Below are positions 50,156 through 62,461 of a stretch of DNA of 64,000 bases, in pieces (position 1 is the first letter of the stretch; each line of letters begins with the position of its first letter). The DNA comes from Euonymus europaeus (Eukaryota > Streptophyta > Magnoliopsida > Celastrales > Celastraceae): NCBI GenBank assembly GCA_963580455.1, contig OY756964.1, forward strand, positions 25,704,001-25,768,000, given 5' to 3'. The notes under the pieces are model-generated. The model ran no database searches, was not told the origin of the DNA, and saw only the letters and a program-made list of their open reading frames with translations. The position numbers and the translations under genes were made by a program.

Positions 50156-53100
50156 TCATTCTGCTCCAACTTTTTGAGCTTTATTCGAGCGGCCTGATGA
50201 AGACTCATTTTCTCTAGTGCGGCGATTTTGGCGATATTTCCCTCCCCTGCTGTGATTTCTTCCTCTGGAGAAACAAACAAAAAAGAAAAAAAAAACTTGA
50301 AGAGTCAGTTTTGACGATCCCATTAGCTAAGAACACTTATGAATGGGATTTGTAAGTGAGAGACTGTCCAAATTAAAGTGAAAAGTAGAAAATAAAGTGG
50401 GACAAACCTCCCTCGGTTGCCCATGAATTCCTGGCGGACTCGGCTCCAGTATTCCTTTTCAGCCTCACCTGAGAGGCAAACAACAAACCAAAACTCAAAA
50501 CCCTGCAACATTACAGACAGTTATGGAGATCCTAGGATGTCAGCAGGGGGGCATACAAAAACAAGTTAATAGATTATTCAAGTCATATGCAAGACAAACC
50601 GACAAATGAAACATGTTACATGTGCATTAAAAGGAATTGTCTCGATTTCAAAATCTTATACTGTTCTCCTGAACCACTCCGAGTCCTAAAGGTGCAATTT
50701 GGTCCATTATCCTGGATTCCCGAAAGCAAGCAATCCTAAATTTCCCTTTAGATCGAGCAGGACCCCTCAGTGCTGCCCTCAGCCAACCCAAACCAAATAA
50801 TAAAATGTCTCTTTTGTCATGCAGAACAACCAGACCATATCCCTTTTGCTATTAAGTAGAGCTCAAAGCCTGTTTTAAAACATAACTTATCGTGTCACAA
50901 TACAAGTAACAAGAATTTAAAACATCTGAAAAAAAAATCCACAGGTCCACAGGAAAAGAAAGAGCATTTTTTGAGAAAATAAGAGAACCAAGGAACGCAG
51001 TTTGATCTCTGTTGCAAGAAGGATTCTAAATCTACTAGTATGCACATCTCACGGTAAAGGATTAAGACCAATTTGTGCTGAGCAGAGTACACAAGTCAGC
51101 AGCACAACGGAAAAAATTACAATCCGATGCATCATAATCTATTTGAGATTTAGAGAAAGAAATTTTATGCTAATCAACATAAATACATGTTGCTAAAAGA
51201 AACTTGGAGCAATGAAACCAACACCAGGGGGCAGGGGGGAAAGACAAGAAGCACTTAATCATACAGCATGACATCTTCTATAACACTAGTGAAATAAAGC
51301 AAACAGGAGATTTCTGCCTACCAGTTACTGGTTCTAAAGTGGCAACAAAATTCTTCACAACAAGACCTCCTTCAGATAGGACTGCAGCTGCACGAGCTTT
51401 CTGTGCTTCTTCAGCTTGTTCAAATCTGATGTAACCCGACTCTGCTCCCATTGAGAAATCAACAAACTAGGCATGGGAAAATCATGTCAGAATGACTCAG
51501 CAAAGGCTGGATCAACCCCTTTTGAGACAAGGTACTTGAGGAGCAAATCCCAAGTTCCCAGCTCATCTGACCATGCAAATATGCAATAGACATATATGGC
51601 AGAGCCAACAATAACACCTTGGCATCTTAAGATGGAACAACAGCGAAAAAAGAAGGGGGGCAGAGAGAGAGAGAGAATCTATGGCTAAATCTGTATAATC
51701 TGTTTGGATTCAGTAAGATACAACACTCAAAGCAAAGCAGGTATCAACCAAATGAAGTAAAAAGTTGCGGCAGCACACCTTGATAGTTCCATACTTCCCA
51801 AAAACTTCCTTAAGATCCTCGCGTAAAACCACATTCATGTTGTCTTTATAAGATTTTGCAGTTGGTTTTTCATCTTTATCTTCACCCTTTTCCTTGAGAC
51901 CTTCAGGCAATTTCTCTCCCTCTTCAGCCTCAACTCCTTTATTTTCTGATCCATTTTTTTCGTCTACTTCTTTATTCTCTTTAATATTGTCAGAAGGGTT
52001 TCCTTCACCAGCCTCGGCATTTTCTGAAAACTCATCATTTTTCTTAGTAGTAGATATTTCTGAAGAATTCATATCTCCATCTATTTTGCAACCGTTTGCA
52101 CTTTCTTTGACGGAGTCATTAGTACCATTATGCACCATAGTGTCTGAAGCTACCAAGCTTTTCAATGTAAATGCGACAACAACACCCTTTGGGTAGCCAC
52201 AAACATCAGGACTGGAGATAATTGGTAATAGGTTATAATTATGATACATTTAAAAAATGGAGCATTTAAAAAATGCATCTAATTAACAACTTACTTAGCA
52301 TCTGCATCTGACTTGTGGTCAGGATTTGAACCTACAGGATTAGATTTTTCAAATTTCTCTGATAGTTCAGCTCTTTCAGCATCAAAATCCTTCCTGGATA
52401 GGAAATAATAAAATAATAGAAGATGTGTAAATATCAAGCCCTTGTACACACAACACTACTTAACTAAAGTAAAGTAAAGGTAGAAAAATAGTATTTCTAG
52501 ATCATTTTTATTTAAATCTCATAGATATTGCACGATATAGCCCCACTTATTATTCTTATAAAAAACAACTCCATTAGAGAGTACAGCTGGTGTAGAAAAA
52601 CCAGACAATCACGATCAGAGAAGATTCAGCAGTAATTTTTTTTTTTTGGGATTAAATACATCTTTATATCCCATCTAAAATTACTAAAAGCACCAATAGC
52701 ACATAAATTAAGAATGCGACAGGATCTTGCAATCAAATATGAAATTCAAATCCAGGAACTGCCATTGAAAGGTGTAAAAATATACTAACAAACCAATTTT
52801 TTTTTTCAAATAACGGCTCCTGTTACAATTAAAAGAGAGCAAATGTAATCCACATACCACACGATGTGCACATAGTATAAATTTCATCATACTCAGAATT
52901 TGAACAAAGTTAAATATATGAAGAAAAAAAACTCATTAAGAATATAATCAAATCAATGGACAGAATAGTCGCTTACTTTGGTTTTAACACCAACTGAACA
53001 CCTGCAAGAGCTAAACTTAGCTTCAAAACATTCTCAGCTTCTTCCTCTGTTGAAAACTCAATCAGAGCAGTGCCACAAAATACTCTTCTGTCAGCTACGT

Positions 53101-54113
53101 GACGAGGCATCCTCACACTGTTAACCTGATAGCAAAAAGGACTATCGCTAATCAAGACCCACAAAAAATGCCATAAATATTAAAGTAACTACACAAGTAC
53201 AGTGTTGCAAGATATAGTCCACCATCCAGTTGGCTCAGGGGGGTCCATTTAAATAGCTTTGAAAGTTTAGCAGAAAATGCTAACCATTAACAAACAGAAT
53301 TTGCAGTGTATAAAAGAACACGAATACCTTGGCATATTGACCGAAAAAATACTCCAAATCTTCCCTCTTAACTTGGTACTCGAGTGGAGCTGCAGCAATT
53401 GTCCTGTTGTCCAACTGCTCCATCAACTCTTCTGGTTTCGGTAGGGCATTAATCCTCCCCACTTTCTTTCCTGAAAAATGCAATCAGATATATAATTTAA
53501 TAAAAGACATTACCTTCTTACCCCGGCACATATTAGGCTCCTAAAAACAAACAGAATACTAAAGTAATCACTAACAACACTCACCATCATCCGAGACTTT
53601 CAGAAAAGCCGATTTCCTAAGAGTTTCAGCAACGGCTTTCACAACATCTGCAGGCACCTCATCGGCTCTCACATTGGCCAATCCTAGATGTTTCTTCATC
53701 CGACTAAACGAGCATATCAAAGACAAACTAACCACTATTTCAAGGGTCAAGATCAACAACAATATGGAAAACAAACCATGACCATAAAAAAAATCATAAT
53801 CTGAACCAAACTCAGAACAAGCACGTGTGTGTGTATATATATATCAAGGATACTGCCATCTTCGTTCTCACTAATCGTCTTTTTCATGAAATGGTCCGTT
53901 GGTAGATTGCTATCACCGAAGTAAAACTCTACCTGTTGTTTTAAAAAAATACAAAAAACGGTGCACGGGGAAGAAGAAAGGAAACAACAAAGTCAGCGTT
54001 TTTTAGCCGATTAAACACGAAATCAGACACAAAAACGCAGAAACTTCAGTGTATCAATTGACCTGTCTAAGGACTTCCTTCACTGTTTCCTCGTCCAAGG
54101 AAAGCGACGCCAT
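50156..54113 (-). CDS. LA1: La protein (LARP3 type, La1)
   Basis: Exons are 54113-54063, 53932-53854, 53734-53585, 53470-53328, 53125-52977, 52393-52295, 52211-51779, 51466-51322, 50468-50408 and 50264-50156 (1419 nt, 472 aa), all GT-AG with matching phases. La binds the UUU-OH ends of new Pol III transcripts in the nucleus and protects them. The La motif occupies about 1-95 (VEFYFGDSNLPTDHFMKK, SLICSFSRMKKHLGL). RRM1 lies at about 120-200 (QVKREDLEYFFGQYAKVNSVRM). A Glu/Lys-rich linker is followed by RRM2 at about 335-415 (LREDLKEVFGKYGTIKFVDF, GAESGYIRF) and a basic, RGG-like tail ending NKAQKVGAE. The last exon must be read in the frame giving RGRNHSRGGKYRQNRR. A longer alternative frame there is a shadow. 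Lying beside MYB3R recalls Arabidopsis At4g32720/At4g32730. Confidence 0.94.
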
Positions 54114-54710
54114 TTTTGTACGGGCCGGGTAGCACTGCGAGAGAGCAAAAATTAGGGTTTTAAGATGATTTTGGGTTTAGGCCTTTACCTGACGTCTGGT
54201 TCCCCAGTTCACGCTATGATATTTTAGACGCAAAATAAATTATAGTATTTAATAGTTTTTAATTGGAAGACTTCCCCCTCTGTCCGTTTGTTTTCGGTGT
54301 TTTTAATTAGTTTCGATTAGTTTGTTTTCTATTTTTTGTGTTTTTATTAATATTTCCAAATAATTTTCATTTTTTTTATTTCCAGTAAACATTTCTCTTT
54401 CTTTTCATTTCCAATATTTAAATCATTTTCATATTCAAACGTGTTATGCTGATTTCTGTTTCCCGAAAAGAAAAGAAAAAAACACATGAAAAAAAAAACC
54501 TTAAAAGCTCAAAAACAATAATAAAGCTGCAACCAATATCATGCATGTAATTCAATATAGGATTAGGGCGTACTGTACAGCTAAGGAAACAAAAATATCT
54601 CCCCATGGGCCGTGCACTACATCGACTTGGCCCAGTTGGCTTTACGGTGTAAAGCTATTTTCCAATCAAGCCCATCATCATTGTTCCAGGCTTCCACCTT
54701 CGTAATGGCC
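54114..54710. other. La promoter and spacer
   Basis: About 600 bp of AT-rich DNA between the La start and the first transposon end. AAACCCTAA-type sequence on the minus strand lies close to the La ATG (near 54150-54160), as is common in translation-related and nucleolar genes. No gene is seen. Confidence 0.45.
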
Positions 54711-55335
54711 TGTTTGGTACAGAGTATGATTGACGGAGGATAAATTAGTATATAAACTGTCAAATTAAGCTACAGTTGAGTGTATATAAATTGTCAAATT
54801 AAATTACTTTAAACTGAATAGGTGTTTGATAATGCTAAAGTTCTAAATGGGTATAAGCCGATAAATTACCAATAAGGATATTGATACATTAAAATTATAT
54901 TTCATACAAATATTATACATAATAATTCATTTGCAATTATTATTAATAATTTTATTTTTAAAAAAAGGATCACACAACACAGCCACAGTTTTCTCAACAA
55001 AACAAAAAATAAAAAATCAGTTACACAACCCTCATCCTTCTCTCTTCCTCATCTCTTTCTTTCTCATACGCATGCTTGGGTGAACAAAAGACACAAGCCA
55101 ACTACTTGCTTTTTCTCTCAAGGCTACCCTTTCACAGTTTCAATCAAGGGTCTCGCTTATGCATGGGTGTCAAAATCCTTCTAGGGCTGATTCAATTTCA
55201 AATATTCTCTAGATCTAGGATAAAAGAAATCGAAGACAGGAGTGTCCTAGAGAGAAAGTGACGAATGGACATTTGAAGGAATTGGTATAGTGTGAGAAAA
55301 ATAAGCTCGTTCAAAGAGCTTATGAAAATCGAGTG

Positions 55336-58300
55336 CATGGTTTGAAAATTTGAACTGAGGCGCCGCCTCACCCTCCACACCGAGTCAAAGAAAAGGCCTC
55401 AGTTCGGGCAACCGTCGAAATCGCCTCAATCAATGAGGCGCACGCCTTGAGGCCTGCCTCCGCTCGAGGCGGTGTGAGACGTTGGTGAGGCATTGATGGT
55501 TAAAAAAAGGTATTTTATATTATTTTATAATCATTTATATGACAAAAACAAATAAAAATTAAAACTTGGTATTTTTACGCAAAACTTAATCTGCCGTTAC
55601 TCACCCAAGCAAGCTCGAGCACCAGCCACCAGCTTGCGACAGACGAGGATTGCCAGCAAGCTCGCGACGAGGCCAGCAAACTCGTGACCTTCTGCACCCC
55701 CTGCGCCAGTCACCAGCCTCTAGAAAAGTTGAAATGTGTGAAAGGCTGATCAATTGTGAAAGGTCCAGACTCTGTCAAATTAGCACTTAAATTGAATTAA
55801 GCTTAGTTATTTACTTCTTTATCAATTGTGTTAGATGAGTCGTAAGGATCCGGCTTGGAAGTATCTGGTGGAGGTTCAAGTGGCTGATGGAAAAGCATAC
55901 AAATATATTCGTTGCAATTTTTGTGAAAAAAATCATCAAAATGATTGTTTTTAGGATGAAGGAGCACTTAACAGGTAATGTTTTATTGCTTTGTAGTGTA
56001 TGAAACTATGCCCTTTTGTTGCCAGTTCCTCAATTCCTCATGCACTTGAGGTTTATAAGTCCTATGTTGTAGTTTTCTTAATTTTCCTACACAATTTACA
56101 TTTATGAATGTGTGTAGGTACTCACGGAAATATTGTCCCATGCGAGAGAGTTAGCATGGAAGCTCAAGATGAAATTAAGAAATATATGGCCAAAATCGGA
56201 GATGTCAAAAAGCAAAGTCAAAGGCAACAAGAACAACAACTTGATAGCTCCATCAGTTTGAGTCAGCCATGTACTGGAAGTTCAGGTACGAATACCATGT
56301 CCACAAGAGGAATTAGAGACCCAATTAATAGGTTTATGGTGAATGTTGACACTGATAATGTGCAATCGAAAGGAGAGAAGAAATGTAGTGGCGAGAAGGA
56401 GGTATGTCATCTAGTTTGCATGGATATTGGCAGATTTTTTTATGAGAATGAGATTGCATTTAATGTTGCTAGTAGTCATTCATTCATCAATATGGTGCGG
56501 TCCATTGGAAATTATGGGTGTAACTTAAAACCACTTACAACATATGAACTTCATACATCCATTCTGGATGAGGAATAGGCCAACACAAAGACTATTGTAA
56601 ATGAGGTGAAGAGGACATGGATTCAAACATGGGTGATCATAATGTCGGATGGATGGAAAGATATGAGAAGGAGTCAATTGCTGAACTTCCTTGTGAACAA
56701 TCCTCATGGTACTATATTGTTGAAATCAATTGATGTAAGTGATGCAGTGAAAGATGCGAACTTGATGTTTAAGCTATTGGATGATAAAGTTGAAGAATTT
56801 GGTGAAGATATTGTTGTTCAAGTGGTGACGGATAATGCATCCAATTATAAAAAGGCGAGTGAAATGTTGATGGAGAAGAGGAAACGATTGTGGTGGACGC
56901 CGTGTGCTGCTCACCGTACTGATTTAATGCTTGAGAAGATTGGAGAGCTTCCTCAACATAAAAATGCTTTGTCGAAAGCAAAAAAAAGTAAGTAACTTCA
57001 TCTATAATCATGGGTGGGTTTTGGCCTTGATGAGGAGTCATGCCAAGAAAGCTTTGGTTCGTCCTGCTCCTACAAGATTTGCAAATGCATACTTAACTAT
57101 GCAAAGTATGCTATTGCTTGGTATGAAACAATGTTTGGAACAAATGTTCACTTTAAAAGAGTGGGAGCAAAATAGTTGGTCTAAAAAGGCGGATGGCAAA
57201 GCAATAAAAAAATCATACTGAGGGATGAAACCTTTTGGAGTAGTATGTCTTATGCATTGAAGACAACTGCACCACTAGTTCATGTGTTGAGGATGATGGA
57301 TTCTGAAAAGGTGTCTGCAATGGGATTCATTTATGGTGCGATTGATAGAGCTAAAGAGGAGATAACAATAAACTTGGGAGAGGATGTAGGAGCCTCTAAG
57401 GAGATATGGGAGATCATTGATAAGAAATGGGAGTTTCAGTTGGATCAGCATTTGCATGCAACTGCATACTTTTTTAATCCACAAATCCAATATGGTGAAA
57501 ACATCTCCACACGTCGGGAGATTAAGATGGGTTTGTTTGAATGCATGAAGAAACTTATTACAAATGATGGTGATAGATCTAAAGTTGATTTACAAATCGA
57601 TGCCTTCAAGGAAAAGCGTGGGATGTTTTTCATTTGGATTGGGTAAAAGTCCTCTTTACAATTGTAGCCCAGGTATGTAAACTTTTCATATATGTTTTTT
57701 AGTTTCTCTATAAATTATTTTTATTCTCATAATTATTAATGTTTATTTGTAGCTCAATGTGGTTGCAATATGAAGATGAAACTCCTAAACTTTAGTCCTT
57801 TGCTGTGAGGATATTATATCTCACTTGTTCATCCTTCGCTTGTGAGAGGAATTGGAGTATATTTAATATGGTATAGCTTACTTGAATTTCTCATTAGAAG
57901 ATATATATATATACTTAATGATCGATCAATTGATGTATTTCTTTGAATATTTTGTAGATTCATACAAAGAGGAGAAATCGATTGGCGACCAAAAAATTGG
58001 AACACATTGGTATGTACAATAGAAGGCTAAAAGCTAGACACTTGAAGAAATTGACACTAAAAGAAGACGAGGATCTCTTGATTGTCAATAATGATATGCC
58101 TTCTGATGATGAATGGGTGGATGGAGAATATAGTGTTGATGAACCAAATGGAACAGCGTTGTTGATGCAACTCCTGTGCCTCTTGGTTTTCCACCGCAAG
58201 CAAGTCAATCTGAAAAAACCAAGAAAAGGAGAAGAACTTCACGTAAGCACTTTTCTAAATAAAATGTATTAAATTTTATATAATGTCAATGATATAATCA

Positions 58301-58816
58301 CTAAATTAAAATATTAGTTAATATTATTTGTTAGGCAAAAGAAAGGAAATACATGTTAAAGAACCATAATTGAAGTCAATAGATGAGAGAAGTGATGATG
58401 ACTTTTCTACTAGATTTGATGATGTTCACTCTTCAAATGTCATATGATGACAGTATGAATGATGTGGAGATGAAACATTTGATCCATATTTTAAGCTAAG
58501 CCTCTAGATACAAATGAATTGGAGTATTCTAAATTCTGATTATTAGGGATATGTTTTTCTCAAAACATTATATATTTCTATGTTATGGATGATTTTGATT
58601 TTTATATTTTTCTTAAGACATTCCATATTTTTATATTATGAATGATTATGAATGATTATGTGTGACGTTTTCATGAACATTTTCAATGTTATGATTCTTA
58701 TGGATGTTTTTATATGTTGAAAATCCTTTTTTTTTTTTTGAGTTTGGAATGAGGCAACCGCCTCGCCTCAACATAGCTTGACCACCTCCAATCGCCTTTC
58801 GCTTTTTAAAACCTTG
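55336..58816 (+). mobile_element. hAT transposon, about 3.5 kb, decayed
   Basis: The left end CATGGTTTGAAAA and the inverted right end CAAGGTTTTAAAAAGCG form weak terminal repeats. GAGGCG-rich subterminal sequence follows at both ends (55358-55490 and 58750-58800), typical of hAT elements. Flanks ATCGAGTG and ATCGATCA agree at the first five of eight bases, a possible worn target duplication. It contains a BED-finger/hAT transposase remnant. Confidence 0.72.
55835..58260 (+). pseudogene. hAT-family transposase remnant (BED finger, DUF659, dimerisation domain)
   Basis: Starting at ATG 55835 the frame encodes a BED-type finger (DPAWKYLVEV, IRCNFCEK), which shifts frame near 55930 before RMKEHL. 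Next come a DUF659-like block (SFINMVRSIGNYGCNLKP, TIVNEVKRTW, VIIMSDGWKD, VVTDNASNYKKA, WWTPCAAHRTDLMLEKI), then RPAPTRFANAYL. Last is the hAT dimerisation region (ILYLTCSSFACERNWS, IHTKRRNRL). Stops at about 56575 and 57220, plus several shifts, show that it no longer makes a full protein. Some breaks coincide with plausible introns, but not all. Confidence 0.88.
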
Positions 58817-58920
58817 ATCGATCATGAGAAGCTTGCGAGTGTATGGTGCTTGGTTGTCTCAGCGTAAACAGTAAACTAGCTTATGAAGCTAGTGTAAGTT
58901 GTATCCCTCTGTACCAAACA

Positions 58921-59222
58921 GAGGCAAATTCAAAGAGAGAAATACCAACCAAAATAACCAAAAACTTGAAAAGAAAATAAAAAACAACTCCCAAGTATCT
59001 TTCTAGTTTCTAAACACTGGATACAGAACTTCTTTCAGTCACTCACATGCCACATCACAGTAAACATAAACTACAGCTTTGAATAAGGTAATTTGCTCAA
59101 GACGAAAATGGCTTAAAAAGCCAAAAGTCATGTAAAATGAATGACAAGCACCTTCCATCAGAGGGGAGCCATAGAGTATTTTACTGAAAATGAGATAATG
59201 AGAACCATACCGACACAATCAC
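58921..59222. other. Spacer downstream of CCDC25 homologue
   Basis: About 300 bp, probably including the 3' UTR of the CCDC25 homologue. Nothing else seen. Confidence 0.45.
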
Positions 59223-62168
59223 TCACATGAAGTCATCTTCCAATTCCTGCAATGACTTGTTTCCTGAAGCAATCTCTTTGTTTGATGTCATCTTCTCGGA
59301 TACCATTAAGCCCTTGTAACTACGTACCTCTGCTTGCCTCTCCTTTTCAAGCCTTTCCATTTCTTCACGGCGTTTCTGGCATAACAAAGGTATATGACAT
59401 TTAATATTAGAATATGTCAATAAATAAAAAAGATGATCGAAATTTGAGTCCAACGAGGCTGAAACCCAATCAGTCTAATCTACTGAACAAAAGAATCTCA
59501 ATTCCTTCGAAGTTCAAACATACACGAGAGATTTAGTTAAAAACATTTTTTGAAAGAGTTGAAATTTGTCACACTATTTTTAAAGAAAAAGGGAAAACAG
59601 GTTGGGACCCTGGGATGAGTAGATCGTATCCGCCTTGGCATCTAGAAAAGCTGTAATACCAAAAAAATCTAGAAAAACTGTATATTGCACTATAGGTTCT
59701 CATGAATGAAACAAATTTGGTTCCACTTGAACCAAACACGATAATCATTTTTAAGCTACTCTGCATCCATGCAAATGATTGTGTTTCAATGTTTGATAAT
59801 TGGAGTTGCAAACTAGCCAAATCTCTATGGAGCGCAATGCTTGTAACCAGTATCCATAAGATGAGCCAAAAGATGCATGATTGAACTTCACCTGAGAGAC
59901 GGGTATTCCCTGAAATCTTTAATAAGGGAATACCTCGAGTTGTAGACAATGCTCCAACTTCCTTTGAAAGCTCAACAAATTCCCAAGGGAATTCTTTTTC
60001 CCTGGTGAAGTCCACATTTTTATGCCTGAACAAAATGGTTTAGCACTGTTCACCAGAGGTAAATGTTGATACCAAAGTTGCATCAACTCGATGAACATCT
60101 TTTGTGATGTTTTTTGAAAAAAAAAATTGTATTGCGGGCACCAGGGGGTAAATGTGAATTTTTTTGAAATCCAAATGAAAAACATGTGACCACAAAGCGG
60201 CATAGAAACTATTAAAAAATGTAATTGGACTGACTTTATCTCTCTGCTGAAGCTTTCTCTCGGCTCTTTCAGCTGCACCTACTGCTTCTCGCTCGGCTGC
60301 AACAAAACAATATCAAAAGGATATTAGCACTGTCAAGAGAAAATAGTTTTGTGTAAATTCCACGAAGACAATTACTAAAAGCATATTAGATGCAAAAAGT
60401 GACCTACAATTTCCTATTAAAAAAAAAGACTCAATTTAGATGATGCTGGAAAATCTAAAAGACAGGAGTGCGGTGGATTAAAACAAAGATTTACCTTTCA
60501 AATCAGGCTTTCTTTCAACTTTAGTCTTGTTTAATCTATTGACAATCTCATTGATCCGCTTCTCTACTCTCACAGTCCGGACCTAAGAGCACAATCGATT
60601 AATCAAGTCAGTCATATATGATATATCACATTCCATATAAACAATAAAAATTATTGCATCAATTGAACATGAACCCAAATGAGAGATATTCACCATCTTT
60701 GGATTATGAAAACCAACTTGGCCGACGTCCATGGAAGCAGTTTTCTTTAAATTGGCCCAAGGTGTATATACAACATCAACATTATTTACCTTGTTGCCTG
60801 CAGACAGACGGACAAACAATTGTAAACAAGTTAGGATAAACAAAATAATACTGGCTAAATCATACTCAAAAGTATTTGCGAGTGAGAGAATGAGATTGCA
60901 GCACAGAATAACCTCATGCAAACATCAATCTTGCTAATTATGAACACTGTTCATTGAACAGCATCTTGAAAATAACTAGACTACGGGGAGAAGAATGCCC
61001 TAATTGTGGATCCATGCTGAACTTTTACTTGAGAAGTATGATCGTGCTAAAACTACGTTCAATCCTATTTTTCAAGAATATCAAGTCTCATATAATACTT
61101 CGATTAAATGGTTAGCAACAAAATCTCCCCCACCGAGCCAAAACTCGAAAACAGCCTGGCAAGACTAGTCTGAAAGGGCTAGCCAAGAAAAGGCAGCATT
61201 TAATGTCTACTATGAAAGAAGGTGACAATAAGATCGACATGTCAGTAATCTTCAGGCAATGCAAAAGCAATATCAACATATTGAATACAATATACCTTCA
61301 ATTAAAGGATGAGGGTGTGGATGGCAAGATACGCTTGAAAATATCTGAGTATCTTGAAGGAAAGATTGCATATCATTATATCAATACAAAACTACTCGTT
61401 ATTCTTCACCCCTTATTGATTTAATATAAATTTCCACAATAATCACAAAGACTGACAGACAGTAAGACACGTATTCTGCATTAAATATGTAGAGGCAACT
61501 AGCTATACTCCATGAACAAAAATCCAACAAATATGAATCACTCAGGAAGAATCTGTCAAGACTTGCCTTGAATCGAATTTGCTTTGACAAGCTGAACGCA
61601 ATCCTCAAGTAAACCTTCACTAATATCATCTATAGTCTGACCCTTGTGCACTCTTACATAAACATGGGCAGAAGACATTTTATCCACATGGAACCTGTAA
61701 TATATATAAGCCACAAGCAGGTAACCATATTTGGATGAGAGGAACAACGGGAAGAAACATCAAACCAAGTGTACTATTTTAAAAACTACAAATGTCGAAG
61801 CTAGCAATCAAACCACAAACTATCAACAGAGACTCTCAATCAAATCGAGAGAAGCTAAATCAAAACAAACATTTAGATAATTGAGAGGCGCGGAGGGAAT
61901 GAGTAACATCAAGAAGATCAAGAAGAAACTACCACAATTGATGTTAGTTGCTCAATAAATGATAAATAAGCACTCAAAGAGCGATCTGAATTCATAGAAA
62001 ACCTCAATTTTCGACGATGAACAGAAAACGGAAGTCAAGTTGTTCATGCGAATACCAGATGTCTTCGGGAAAGCCATATTTGATGAGTTCCTCGTTCTCG
62101 AACTTGTCGAGGCCCATAAAGATGGTGTAATCGCCTGCCTCTGGCCGGGCTTTGAAGTAGAACACCAT
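59223..62168 (-). CDS. CCDC25: CCDC25 homologue (NFACT-R domain protein)
   Basis: Exons are 62168-62056, 61694-61567, 60797-60694, 60582-60495, 60296-60235 and 59375-59223 (648 nt, 215 aa, close to the animal protein). It begins [20 protein letters not shown], the NFACT-R (DUF814) start. [33 protein letters not shown] and [19 protein letters not shown] follow, then a charged coiled coil (about 130-190) and a C-terminal DDFM. The NFACT-R domain is shared with ribosome-quality-control factors (NEMF/Rqc2/Tae2) and probably binds RNA. The plant role is not established. Intron 2 uses a GC donor (CAAG/GCAAGT at 61567/61566). No GT nearby keeps the frame. The last intron (59376-60234) has open frames that match nothing. 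Confidence 0.93.
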
Positions 62169-62461
62169 CCTCCCCTTCGCACCTGCCAAGAAGGCAAGAA
62201 CTCCTCTGCGTTTATTAGGGCTCTCGTATCCAAATAAAAAATGAATGTACGGTATTTGATTATTTCACGTTTGATGCTTGTTATATATTTTATCGAGATT
62301 GTTGGGCCTAAACAAAACTATTGAGCCTAGGCCCATCTATGATAGCCCGGAATCGGATGGATAATTACTCGCGTTTTTTACGGAAACAAGGAAATCAAAA
62401 GCTCTTTCTTGAAGACGGAGAGGCAGAGACGGTAGAAAATCAGAGGTTTAGGTAAGAGAGA
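62169..62461. promoter_or_regulatory. Bidirectional promoter between CCDC25 homologue and RBL11
   Basis: Only 293 bp separate two divergent start codons, so both core promoters and leaders must fit here. The AATGGGCC/GGCCCAT-like motifs near 62307-62336 (TGGGCCTA, AGGCCCAT) are site II/telo-type promoter motifs often found in shared promoters of growth-related plant genes. Confidence 0.55.

Larger units (their letters stand above)
54711..58920. mobile_element. Possible host element with 14-bp inverted ends around the hAT transposon
   Basis: TGTTTGGTACAGAG at 54711-54724 is repeated exactly, inverted, at 58907-58920. Leaving out the hAT at about 55336-58816 would leave an element of about 730 bp. 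The TGTTTGGTA end resembles that of the MITE at 19755. No target duplication is visible, so this is tentative. Confidence 0.45.

Noticed and set aside
50080..50280. Longer alternative frame in the La last exon (EEEITAGEGNIAKIAALEKM)
   Set aside because: Phase from the previous exon and the conserved RGG-like tail ending NKAQKVGAE require the other frame, which stops at 50156.
59569..60278. Two minus-strand frames of 119-154 codons in the last CCDC25 intron
   Set aside because: Exons 5 and 6 join in phase across them and give the conserved [12 protein letters not shown]. The frames match nothing known.
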